Shown: positions 1-6,158 of the stretch, one piece after another | Layout of the letters: each line of letters begins with the position of its first letter | Position numbering within the stretch: the first letter of the stretch is position 1 | NCBI GenBank assembly: GCA_018715465.1 | Contig: DVLN01000095.1 | Coordinates: 1 to 11,932, forward strand | Length of the DNA stretch: 11,932 nucleotides | Source: Candidatus Faecivivens stercorigallinarum | GTDB lineage: Bacteria; Bacillota; Clostridia; Oscillospirales; Ruminococcaceae | Reading direction: 5' to 3' | The notes under the pieces: generated by a model | What the model was told of the DNA's origin: nothing | Database searches by the model: none | What the model saw: the letters and a program-made list of their open reading frames with translations, nothing else | Made by a program: the position numbers and the translations under genes

Positions 1-75
1 TATCACATCACAGCCGGAAAGTCTTGGCACTGTAGGCTTTTTTCATTGTTCAGCAGACATTAGCTATTACAGCCT

Positions 76-111
76 AAAAACAGCCAGCAGGATGATAGCC
101 AGTCTGCTGGC
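76..111 (-). terminator. Intrinsic terminator after the MarR-type gene
   Basis: On the minus strand an 8-bp perfect stem (GCCAGCAG / CTGCTGGC, arms 104-111 and 83-90) is followed by TGTTTTTA. It begins 6 nt beyond the MarR stop codon. The stem length and U-run fit a Rho-independent terminator, which makes the MarR gene the end of its transcript. Confidence 0.75.
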
Positions 112-116
112 CGCTG

Positions 117-542
117 TCAGTTTTCCGACTGCTCTTTTGCAGAAATCAGTTTTTTGAGAATGCGGAGAAAATGCTGTGCATCTTCTTCTCCCAGTGTTTC
201 CAGCATCTGGATGATATGGCCGCGGACAAAGTCCATGTCCTTCTGTGCGGCAGATTCGCCAGCTTTTGTCAGCGTGATCAGCGTCCTTCTGCGGTCCTGA
301 TCGTCCGGGCGGCGGCGAATCATCTCTCTTTCTTCCAGTCCCCGCAGCATCTTGGCGACATATGCGGTCGAAGCATTCATTACCTGTGCCAGATCGCCTG
401 GCTGGACACATCCTCTCTGGTAGATGTAAACCAGTGCGAAGTGTTCGCCATGGGTAGCGTTGCTGAGCGGCCGGGTCTGCTGACCGAATCGGAGTTTGGA
501 GACCATATGAAACATTTCATCCGCTATTTTTTCGTACTCCAC
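117..542 (-). CDS. MarR-family winged-helix transcriptional regulator
   Basis: Predicted 141-residue DNA-binding regulator, the normal size for MarR proteins, which act as dimers and usually repress a neighbouring gene until a ligand or oxidant releases them. The winged-helix part covers roughly residues 48-90: a recognition-helix-like segment NASTAYVAKMLRGLEERE and a wing carrying the family's DxDRR-type sequence (DDQDRRRTL). Flanking helices at both ends would form the dimer interface. I chose the GTG start at 542 because AAGGGGGTGA lies 7 nt upstream; the in-frame ATG at 572 has no ribosome binding site and lies within the operator-like palindrome. The gene has its own promoter and terminator and is separated from the hydrogenase operon by a terminator, so it is probably autoregulated. 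Its ligand and targets cannot be read from the sequence; a target gene may lie beyond the left edge. A role in hydrogenase control is possible but nothing here shows it. Confidence 0.9.
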   Translation of the reverse strand: MEYEKIADEMFHMVSKLRFGQQTRPLSNATHGEHFALVYIYQRGCVQPGDLAQVMNASTAYVAKMLRGLEEREMIRRRPDDQDRRRTLITLTKAGESAAQKDMDFVRGHIIQMLETLGEEDAQHFLRILKKLISAKEQSEN

Positions 543-570
543 CGGTTCACCCCCTTCAATAGCTGTCTTC

Positions 571-593
571 ATAAGCTAACTTTGTTAGTTAAT
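571..593. promoter_or_regulatory. Operator-like inverted repeat in the MarR promoter
   Basis: Imperfect 10-3-10 inverted repeat ATAAGCTAAC-TTT-GTTAGTTAAT with 8 of 10 positions matching; the core CTAAC-TTT-GTTAG is perfect. It lies immediately downstream of the -10 element, so it covers the expected transcription start. That placement and size suit a MarR autorepression site. Binding is inferred. Confidence 0.55.
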
Positions 594-622
594 ATTATAC
601 CACCGCCGTATCCATCCGTCAA
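594..622 (-). promoter_or_regulatory. Sigma-A-type promoter of the MarR gene
   Basis: On the minus strand a -35 TTGACG (617-622) and a perfect -10 TATAAT (594-599) are separated by exactly 17 nt. The start of transcription is expected near 587, inside the adjacent palindrome. Confidence 0.75.
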
Positions 623-795
623 CGCCATTCAGGCATGATTTTATGAACATCCTGCAAAATTTTTTTATGTTGTTGGCAGATCGAAGCTTATGACTGCTGA
701 GCTTTTGAGTGGAGATTGAATGTCGGCAAACAGGGAGCGCAGGCACTGCACTGCGCCGCGGCTGAAAAAGGAAAATAGATTATATCGACACGCAA
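623..795. other. Intergenic stretch with no recognised gene
   Basis: This stretch lies between the MarR promoter and the hydrogenase terminator. I see no convincing gene, promoter or conserved RNA in it. A plus-strand reading frame begins at 720 after a weak GGAG, but it runs through the terminator stem and into the antisense of the hydrogenase gene, so I did not call it. Confidence 0.5.
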
Positions 796-828
796 AACGC
801 TCCGCCCGGGTCTACCGGACGGAGCGTT
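796..828 (-). terminator. Terminator of the hydrogenase operon
   Basis: A 9-bp perfect GC-rich stem AACGCTCCG / CGGAGCGTT (arms 796-804 and 820-828) starts 34 nt beyond the hydA stop. On the minus strand it is followed by TTGCGT, which extends the arm's own TT into a run of only four T. It also reads as a hairpin on the plus strand, followed by GTTTC, but no gene needs it there. Confidence 0.7.
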
Positions 829-861
829 GTTTCATTCATATTTCAGTACATACCGGCCAAA

Positions 862-2604
862 TCAATATCTCTTGCGTGCAACATAAGAGGTATGCAGGAT
901 ATGATGTGCCTTTTCGCTTCCGGGTTCACCGAGGTACTCTTTGTACAGCTCGATGACCGAAGGATTCTGATGAGACTTGCGGATGGTCAGCGCCTCGTCC
1001 TCAGCATACAGAGCCTTTGCACGGATTGCGCGGACATCGGTGAAGTTCTTGACAGCAGCCGGGACAAAGGGCTGTCCGCCGCCGTTGACACAGCCGCCGG
1101 GGCAGGCCATGACTTCAATAAACTGGTAATCTGCTTCGCCGTTGCGGACAGCGGTCAGCAGCTTCTTGGCATTTGCGAGTCCCGAGCAGATCGCAACCTT
1201 GAGGGTTACGCCGCCGACGGTATAGGTTGCTTCCTTGATGCCTTCGGTGCCGCGGACAGCGGAGAAGTCCATCTTTTCAGCAGGGGTATCGGTACCGGTC
1301 AGCCAGTCGTTTGCAGTTCTGAGGGCCGCTTCCATAACGCCACCGGTTGCGCCAAAGATGACGCCTGCGCCTGCACCCAGTCCGAGCGGTTCGTCAAACT
1401 TTTCATCAGGCAGCAGGTTGAAGTCCAGGCCGGAAGCCTTGATCATCTTAGCCAGCTCTCTGGTGGTCAGTGCGATATCGACGTCGGGAACACCGGCAGC
1501 CGATTGATCGTCTCTGCCGACCTCAAACTTCTTCGCGGTACAGGGCATGATCGAAACGACAACCAGGTTCTTGGGGTCAATGCCCATCTTTTCGGCATAC
1601 CAGGTCTTGGCAACCGCGCCGAACATCTGCTGGGGCGATTTGCAGGTGGACAGGTTGGGGATGAAATCAGGGAAGTAGTGTTCGCAGTATTTGACCCAGC
1701 CGGGGCTGCAGGAGGTGATCATCGGCAGTACGCCGCCGTTCTGCATCCGTTCAACCAGCTCGTGCGCTTCTTCCATAATGGTCAGGTCAGCCGCAAAGAC
1801 GGTATCGAATACCTTCGCAAAACCGATCCGGCGCAGTGCCGCGACCATCTTGCCCTCGACATTGGTGCCCATCGGCAGGCCAAACGCTTCGCCCAGAGCA
1901 GCTCTGACAGCGGGCGCGGTCTGGACAATAACGGTCTTTTCGGAGTTGGACAGGGCTGCCCAGACATCGTCGGTCATATCCTTTTCCTGCAGAGCACCGG
2001 TCGGACATGCCGCGATGCACTGGCCGCAGGATACACAGGCGACTTCGCCCAGGTCCCGTTCAAACGCCGAACCGATATGGGTCTTGAAACCACGTTCGAT
2101 CGGGCCGATGACGCCGCAGTCCTGATACTGACGGCAGACGGCGACACAGCGGCGGCAGAGGACACACTTGGAATTGTCGCGGATCATATGCGCGGCAGTC
2201 GCGTCGATCTCGTATTCGTTTTTCTCACCCTCGTAGACATGTTCGTCCGAGATGCCGTAGTCGTTGCACAGCTTCTGGAATTCACAGCTGCCGCTTCTGG
2301 GGCAGGAGAGGCATTCCTTGTGGTGAACCGACAGCAGCAGTTCGAGGTTTTTCTTGCGGGCGTCCAGCACCTTTTTGGTGTTGGTAAAGACTTCCATCCC
2401 CTCGTTTACCGGATAAACGCAGGCGGGCAGCAGGCCCTTGGCGTTTTTGACCTCAACGGTACAGATACGGCAGGCACCGATCTCGTTGATGTCTTTGAGG
2501 TAACAGAGGGTGGGGATATTGATACCCAGCTGACGGGCGGCTTCCAGAATGGTGGTGCCGGGCTCGACAGAAACAGGGATGTTGTTGATCTTGAGATTAA
2601 TCAT
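862..2604 (-). CDS. hydA: [FeFe] hydrogenase catalytic subunit HydA (HndD-like)
   Basis: 580-residue catalytic subunit for reversible H2 formation from protons in a cytoplasmic complex. Domain order: plant-type 2Fe-2S ferredoxin (C34, C45, C48, C62); NuoG-like His-ligated 4Fe-4S site (H94, C98, C101, C107); two 4Fe-4S motifs (C147/150/153/157 and C190/193/196/200); H-cluster domain from about 224 with TSCSPGW (297-303), MPCTAKK (353-359) and ACPGGC (500-505); and the small-subunit tail (about 525-572). The layout and length match the long HydA of bifurcating and NAD(P)-linked enzymes. The ATG at 2604 is chosen because GGGAGG lies 9 nt upstream and the protein then begins exactly at the ferredoxin domain; an upstream start at 2682 would add 26 residues overlapping hydB with no domain. 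It is the last gene of the operon, 17 nt after hydB. Oddity: Ser300 where clostridial CpI has Cys300, with a Cys at 321. Confidence 0.97.
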   Translation of the reverse strand: MINLKINNIPVSVEPGTTILEAARQLGINIPTLCYLKDINEIGACRICTVEVKNAKGLLPACVYPVNEGMEVFTNTKKVLDARKKNLELLLSVHHKECLSCPRSGSCEFQKLCNDYGISDEHVYEGEKNEYEIDATAAHMIRDNSKCVLCRRCVAVCRQYQDCGVIGPIERGFKTHIGSAFERDLGEVACVSCGQCIAACPTGALQEKDMTDDVWAALSNSEKTVIVQTAPAVRAALGEAFGLPMGTNVEGKMVAALRRIGFAKVFDTVFAADLTIMEEAHELVERMQNGGVLPMITSCSPGWVKYCEHYFPDFIPNLSTCKSPQQMFGAVAKTWYAEKMGIDPKNLVVVSIMPCTAKKFEVGRDDQSAAGVPDVDIALTTRELAKMIKASGLDFNLLPDEKFDEPLGLGAGAGVIFGATGGVMEAALRTANDWLTGTDTPAEKMDFSAVRGTEGIKEATYTVGGVTLKVAICSGLANAKKLLTAVRNGEADYQFIEVMACPGGCVNGGGQPFVPAAVKNFTDVRAIRAKALYAEDEALTIRKSHQNPSVIELYKEYLGEPGSEKAHHILHTSYVARKRY

Positions 2605-2621
2605 CTTGGCTGTCCTCCCGA

Positions 2622-4412
2622 TTATTTCTTGCTGATCGCGCCGAATCTGCACTTCTCCATGCAGGCGCCGCACTTGATACACTTGCTGCTGTCGATGACA
2701 TGAGGCTGCTTGACGGTACCGGAGATCGCATTGACCGGGCAGTTACGTGCACACAGCGTACAGCCTTTGCACTTGTTGGGGTCGATGGTGAACTTCATCA
2801 GGTGTTTGCAGACGCCGGCCGGGCAGGTCTTGTCGACGATATGGGCGATGTATTCGTCCTTGAAGTAGCGCAGGGTAGACAGGATCGGGTTGGGAGCCGT
2901 CTGTCCGAGACCACACAGCGAGTTGTTCTTGATGTAGTAGCAGAGTTCTTCCAGCTTATCGAGGTCTTCCATCGTAGCCTGGCCGCGGGTGATCTTGTCC
3001 AGCATCTCATACAGACGTTTGGTACCGACGCGGCAGGGGGTACATTTACCACAGGACTCGTCGACGGTGAATTCCAGGAAGAATTTCGCGATATCGACCA
3101 TACAGGTGTCTTCGTCCATGACGATCAGACCGCCCGAACCCATCATCGAACCAATGGCGATCAGGTTGTCATAGTCGATCGGGACGTCGAGATGTTCAGC
3201 CGGGATACATCCGCCGGAAGGACCGCCGGTCTGTGCAGCTTTGAACTTCTTGCCGCCAGGGATACCGCCGCCGATCTCTTCGATGATCTCGCGCAGGGTG
3301 GTGCCCATCGGGACTTCGACCAGGCCGGTGTTGTTGATCTTGCCGCCCAGCGCAAAGACTTTGGTGCCCTTGCTCTTTTCGGTGCCCATCGAAGCAAACC
3401 AGTCAGCGCCCTTGAGGATGATCTGGGGGATGTTGGCGTAGGTCTCAACGTTGTTGAGGATGGTGGGCTTTGCAAACAGACCCTTGACAGCAGGGAAGGG
3501 AGGACGGGGTCTCGGCTCGCCGCGGTGGCCTTCAATCGAGGTCATCAGCGCGGTTTCCTCGCCGCATACGAATGCGCCGGCACCCAGGCGCAGGTCGATG
3601 TCAAAGTTAAAGCCGGTGCCGAAGATGTCCTTGCCAAGCAGTCCGTATTCTCTCGCCTGATTAATTGCAATCTGCAAACGGTGAACGGCGATCGGGTATT
3701 CCGCACGGACATAGATATAGCCCTGAGAAGCGCCGATTGCGTAACCAGCGATGGCCATTGCTTCCAGTACGACATGGGGGTCGCCTTCCAGAACCGAACG
3801 GTCCATAAATGCGCCGGGGTCGCCTTCGTCCGCGTTGCAGCAGACATACTTCTGGTCTGCCTGGTTGGCGGCCGCAAAGCTCCATTTCTTGCCGGTCGGG
3901 AATCCGGCGCCGCCGCGTCCGCGCAGGCCGGAAGCGAGGATGACGTCGATAACCTGCTGAGGGGTCATTTCGGTCAGAACTTTACCCAGTGCCTGATAGC
4001 CGTCAACAGCGATGTATTCTTCGATGTTTTCAGGGTTGATAACACCGCAGTTGCGCAGTGCGACACGGTGCTGTTTTGCGTAGAAGTTGGTCTGATTCAG
4101 CGATTTGACGTTGTTGTCTTCCTGAACGGTCTCTTGGTAGAGCAGCCGTTTGACAATACGTCCCTTAAGCAGATGCTCCTGGACGATTTCGTGTACGTCG
4201 GAGGGCTTGACTTCCGAGTAGAAGGAACCTTCCGGGTAGATAATCATGATCGGGCCGAGGGCGCACAGGCCAAAACATCCGGTTTTGACGACTTTTACTT
4301 CATCCGTCAACCCGGCCTCGGCGATCTCCTTTTCCATTGCGTCGATGATAAGCTGGCTGTTGGAAGAGCTGCAACCAGTGCCTCCACAGACCAGGACATG
4401 AGAACGATACAT
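2622..4412 (-). CDS. hydB: NuoF-like flavoprotein subunit HydB (HndC-like) of bifurcating hydrogenase
   Basis: 596-residue FMN- and NAD(P)-binding subunit that passes electrons between the pyridine nucleotide and the iron-sulfur chain of the hydrogenase complex. In order: an N-terminal thioredoxin-fold 2Fe-2S domain (C9, C14, C46, C50); the NuoF core with the glycine-rich FMN/NAD loop GLRGRGGAGFPTGKKW (162-177) and NADEGDPG (193-200); the 4Fe-4S site ESCGKCTPC with C454, C457, C460 and C500; and a C-terminal pair of 4Fe-4S motifs (C548/551/554/558 and C578/581/584/588). This extended architecture separates bifurcating-hydrogenase HydB/HndC from plain complex I NuoF. The ATG at 4412 has AAGGAGG at a good distance and lies 15 nt after the preceding stop. 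Family members hold FMN and are the proposed bifurcation site. Whether NADH or NADPH is used cannot be told from the sequence. Confidence 0.96.
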   Translation of the reverse strand: MYRSHVLVCGGTGCSSSNSQLIIDAMEKEIAEAGLTDEVKVVKTGCFGLCALGPIMIIYPEGSFYSEVKPSDVHEIVQEHLLKGRIVKRLLYQETVQEDNNVKSLNQTNFYAKQHRVALRNCGVINPENIEEYIAVDGYQALGKVLTEMTPQQVIDVILASGLRGRGGAGFPTGKKWSFAAANQADQKYVCCNADEGDPGAFMDRSVLEGDPHVVLEAMAIAGYAIGASQGYIYVRAEYPIAVHRLQIAINQAREYGLLGKDIFGTGFNFDIDLRLGAGAFVCGEETALMTSIEGHRGEPRPRPPFPAVKGLFAKPTILNNVETYANIPQIILKGADWFASMGTEKSKGTKVFALGGKINNTGLVEVPMGTTLREIIEEIGGGIPGGKKFKAAQTGGPSGGCIPAEHLDVPIDYDNLIAIGSMMGSGGLIVMDEDTCMVDIAKFFLEFTVDESCGKCTPCRVGTKRLYEMLDKITRGQATMEDLDKLEELCYYIKNNSLCGLGQTAPNPILSTLRYFKDEYIAHIVDKTCPAGVCKHLMKFTIDPNKCKGCTLCARNCPVNAISGTVKQPHVIDSSKCIKCGACMEKCRFGAISKK

Positions 4413-4427
4413 GTAGCTGCCTCCTTA

Positions 4428-4805
4428 TTACAGATTGCCGACGCTGCCGATGGTATATTCATCCACAACTTTTCCGTTGACCAGATGTTCGGTAATGATG
4501 CGGTCAACCTTATCGGGGGTCATTTTTACATATGTAGTAACTTTTCCGTCGGGCTGATAGACCTCGACGATGGGTTCATACTGGCACAGGCCGATGCAGC
4601 CGGTCTGGGTGACCATGACATTTTCCAGCCCGCGTTTTGCGACCTCTTCGGTGAATGCCGCGAGGACCGGTCTTGCGCCGGCCGCGATGCCGCAGGTCGC
4701 CATACCGACGACGACACGGATATTGTCAGGGGAGTTTTCCTTGCGAAGATGCACATTCGCTTTTGCGCGATCACGGATCGCTTTGAGTTCTTCCAGACTC
4801 TTCAT
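4428..4805 (-). CDS. hndB: HndB-like thioredoxin-fold (2Fe-2S) ferredoxin subunit
   Basis: 125-residue small protein of the HndB type, found between the NuoE-like and NuoF-like genes of four-subunit NAD(P)-linked [FeFe] hydrogenases; its role is taken to be electron transfer or assembly within that complex. The thioredoxin-like 2Fe-2S region runs from about residue 29 to 112. It has C38 in GMATCGIAAGA and the pair C70-x3-C74 in QTGCIGLCQYEP. Only three cysteines are present in the whole protein: the usual second cysteine of the first pair is Gly/Ala here, so a standard four-cysteine 2Fe-2S cluster cannot form from this chain alone. I recall this reduced pattern as common in HndB relatives. 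AAAGGATG precedes the ATG. The gene lies 14 nt after the ATPase gene and 15 nt before hydB, so co-transcription is near certain. Confidence 0.88.
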   Translation of the reverse strand: MKSLEELKAIRDRAKANVHLRKENSPDNIRVVVGMATCGIAAGARPVLAAFTEEVAKRGLENVMVTQTGCIGLCQYEPIVEVYQPDGKVTTYVKMTPDKVDRIITEHLVNGKVVDEYTIGSVGNL

Positions 4806-4819
4806 TCTAAGTCATCCTT

Positions 4820-5371
4820 TCATGTATTCTGAGCCGTTAGCTCAGCTTCGCCCTCTTCCAGCGTCTCCTTGATAAACTGGACGACTTCGGGGGAGTTGAG
4901 CGGGACATCCTCGAGAACGGCTTTCAGTTCCCGGGTGTCCAGTGTAAAACTGTTATCATCCAGCGAACGCTGGTAAACAAAATCCATCTGGGGATTCATA
5001 CTGATCAGAGAGAGGATGGTCGCGTTCATATCGCCAATCGGCAGCATATCAATATGATCGGTGTGATAACGTGCGGTCGTCACCGTCCCAACCCCCAGCG
5101 TCGACTGGATGTCAAAACTGCCGCCGGTTGATTCGGCGCTCAGCTTGAAAAAAGAGATGCCCAGCCCGACTTTGCGGGTGGTGCGGGTGGTGAAAAACGG
5201 GTCCATCGCACGGGCTACCTGTTCGGGCGTCATCCCACATCCGTTATCCGCGATGGAGATTTCAAGAAAATGATCGGTACTCCGCTCGGCAACCGTGATC
5301 GTAACCAGGGAAGCCTTCGCACGGACCGAGTTCTGCGCGATATCCAGAACGTTTAAGGAGAGTTCCTGCAT
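4820..5371 (-). CDS. Stand-alone GHKL (histidine-kinase-like) ATPase domain protein
   Basis: 183-residue protein with only the ATP-binding half of a sensor kinase. N-box-like NVLDIAQNSVRA (7-18), G1 DNGCGM (42-47), an F-box/lid-like DPFFTTRTTRKVGLGIS (57-73) containing the G2 glycines, and G3 GVGT (93-96) make ATP binding credible. No HisKA dimerisation domain, phospho-accepting histidine region, membrane segment or sensor domain precedes it; the first residues already begin the ATPase fold. The last 75 or so residues are an acidic extension (EETLEEGE-like) that I do not recognise. It sits inside the hydrogenase operon, 28 nt after hydC and 14 nt before the HndB-like gene, so it is probably made in proportion to the complex. 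Possible roles are a kinase for a partner protein, a regulator of the complex, or a partner of the divergent accessory operon. None is proven by the sequence. Confidence 0.88.
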   Translation of the reverse strand: MQELSLNVLDIAQNSVRAKASLVTITVAERSTDHFLEISIADNGCGMTPEQVARAMDPFFTTRTTRKVGLGISFFKLSAESTGGSFDIQSTLGVGTVTTARYHTDHIDMLPIGDMNATILSLISMNPQMDFVYQRSLDDNSFTLDTRELKAVLEDVPLNSPEVVQFIKETLEEGEAELTAQNT

Positions 5372-5399
5372 GGCGGCACAATCCTTTCCTTAATAATGA

Positions 5400-5897
5400 T
5401 CAGGCACCAAACTTTGCGAGGATGTCTTCTACATCGTCAGCCGTCAGCTTGCCGAATACTTCGTCGTTGACCATCATGACCGGTGCCAGGCCGCAGGCGC
5501 CGACACACCGGCAGGCTTCCAGCGAGAACTTGCCGTCGGGGGTACATTCGCCGCCGCCGATGCCGAGTACCTGCTGCAGTTTATCATAAATCGAACCCGA
5601 GCCCTTTACATAGCAGGCAGTGCCCAGACATACTGAAATTTTATACTGTCCTTTGGGGTAAAGCGAAAACTGTGCATAAAAAGTAACGACGCCGTATACT
5701 TCTTCAAGCGGGATATCCAGCGCCTCAGCGATCGTGGTCTGAACCTCGATCGGAAGGTATCCGTAGATATCCTGCGCCTGCTGAAGAATCGGCATCAGTG
5801 CGCCAGGCTGGTCTTTGTGCGCGGCAATGACCTCTTCCAGCTTTTTCTTTTGTTCCGGGGTATCCTGAAAGAGGATGCCGGCCTTTTTGTTGGACAT
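5400..5897 (-). CDS. hydC: NuoE-like 2Fe-2S subunit HydC (HndA-like) of bifurcating hydrogenase
   Basis: 165-residue subunit of the NuoE/24-kDa family, the usual length. An N-terminal helical region (about 12-75, with the family-typical LMPILQQAQDIYGYLP) is followed by a thioredoxin-fold 2Fe-2S domain with ligands C90-x4-C95 and C131-x3-C135 (EACRCVGACG; C129 is extra). In the complex it pairs with the NuoF-like subunit and relays electrons from the flavin site. It is the first gene of the minus-strand operon, with the very good ribosome binding site AAGGAGGT 8 nt from the ATG. The leader contains a hairpin loop complementary to that binding site, so initiation of the whole operon may be tuned here. 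The gene order hydC, ATPase, hndB, hydB, hydA resembles hndABCD with the ATPase inserted. Confidence 0.96.
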   Translation of the reverse strand: MSNKKAGILFQDTPEQKKKLEEVIAAHKDQPGALMPILQQAQDIYGYLPIEVQTTIAEALDIPLEEVYGVVTFYAQFSLYPKGQYKISVCLGTACYVKGSGSIYDKLQQVLGIGGGECTPDGKFSLEACRCVGACGLAPVMMVNDEVFGKLTADDVEDILAKFGA

Positions 5898-5947
5898 AAA
5901 ATAAACCTCCTTGTTGGTTAGCCGTCAAAAATCGTAACCGTAAAGAA

Positions 5948-5976
5948 TGCCGGAACCCGGGTAAGGAGGTCCGGCA
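5948..5976 (-). promoter_or_regulatory. Leader hairpin with anti-ribosome-binding-site loop
   Basis: In the hydrogenase transcript a perfect 7-bp stem TGCCGGA / TCCGGCA (arms 5970-5976 and 5948-5954) encloses a 15-nt loop that starts with CCTCCTT. Together with the closing A this gives ACCTCCTT, complementary over 8 nt to the hydC ribosome binding site AAGGAGGT (5905-5912), about 50 nt downstream. The loop also contains the self-complementary ACCCGGGT. Pairing would block hydC initiation. The same bases read on the plus strand give a perfect ribosome binding site for a 37-codon frame, which is the competing explanation. Confidence 0.4.
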
Positions 5977-5977
5977 G

Positions 5978-6091
5978 ATGAGTAAAGACAGCTCCCGATA
6001 CAGAACTGCTCATATACTTTTTTATAAGTATATCATGTTTTGCAACAAAATTCTAGTGATGGCTGCATACAACCTTTTCGTTATTTTTTAA
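5978..6091 (+). CDS. Possible 37-residue small protein (doubtful)
   Basis: An ATG at 5978 follows AAGGAGGT at 7 nt spacing and opens a 37-codon frame ending with TAA at 6089-6091. The product would begin MSKDSSRYRTAHILFYK, with a charged start and a hydrophobic, aromatic second half (ILVMAAYNLFVIF) that could be a short membrane segment. Against it: I see no plus-strand promoter upstream, it occupies the hydrogenase promoter region, and its binding site is equally explained as an anti-binding-site loop of the minus-strand leader. It resembles nothing I know. Confidence 0.15.
   Translation: MSKDSSRYRTAHILFYKYIMFCNKILVMAAYNLFVIF
6012..6035 (-). promoter_or_regulatory. Probable hydrogenase operon promoter (-10) inside a palindrome
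   Basis: On the minus strand TGATATACT (6027-6035) is an extended -10 element (TG, one base, then TATACT). No good -35 lies 16-18 nt upstream, which extended -10 promoters tolerate. The -10 overlaps a perfect 8-bp inverted repeat ATATACTT-6 nt-AAGTATAT (6012-6033), which could be an operator. Transcription would start near 6020, giving a leader of about 120 nt before hydC. Confidence 0.4.
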
Positions 6092-6095
6092 ACAA
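6078..6095. promoter_or_regulatory. Weak Rex-like operator candidate
   Basis: TCGTTAT-TTTT-TAAACAA matches 11 of the 14 specified bases of the Rex consensus TTGTTAA-N4-TTAACAA. Rex is the NADH/NAD+-sensing repressor of many fermentative and hydrogenase genes in Firmicutes, so the location is sensible. The surrounding DNA is AT-rich, so the match may be chance. Confidence 0.25.
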
Positions 6096-6129
6096 ATTTG
6101 ACAAAAAAATTCCATTATCTATGAACCTA

Positions 6130-6158
6130 TTGCATATACCGGCGGACTCATATATAAT
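6130..6158 (+). promoter_or_regulatory. Promoter of the plus-strand accessory operon
   Basis: TTGCAT (6130-6135) and a perfect TATAAT (6153-6158) are 17 nt apart. Transcription would start near 6165, leaving a leader of about 75 nt. That leader contains GTATATG-CAGC-CATATGC (6183-6200), able to form a 7-bp hairpin with one G-U pair. A second, poorer candidate is TTGACA at 6098-6103 with only TATGAA 16 nt further on. Confidence 0.65.

Noticed and set aside
1..75. Possible RNA or gene fragment at the left edge
   Set aside because: I saw only a 12-codon frame on the minus strand without a ribosome binding site, and no structure beyond the MarR terminator.
171..638. Plus-strand frame opposite the MarR gene
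   Set aside because: It is antisense to a gene with a clear winged-helix pattern, promoter and terminator, and has no binding site or domain of its own.
720..956. 78-codon plus-strand frame with a weak GGAG in front
   Set aside because: It reads through the hydrogenase terminator stem and into the antisense of the hydA end. The product is a basic, low-information sequence typical of a chance frame.
2605..2682. Earlier hydA start adding 26 residues
   Set aside because: The added stretch overlaps the hydB end, lacks a binding site and precedes a ferredoxin domain that already begins at the ATG at 2604.
892..4832. Two very long plus-strand reading frames (892-2703 and 2700-4832) opposite hydA and hydB
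   Set aside because: They are antisense to genes with complete iron-sulfur and flavin motifs, lack ribosome binding sites and any recognisable domain, and arise from the GC-rich third codon positions of the real genes.
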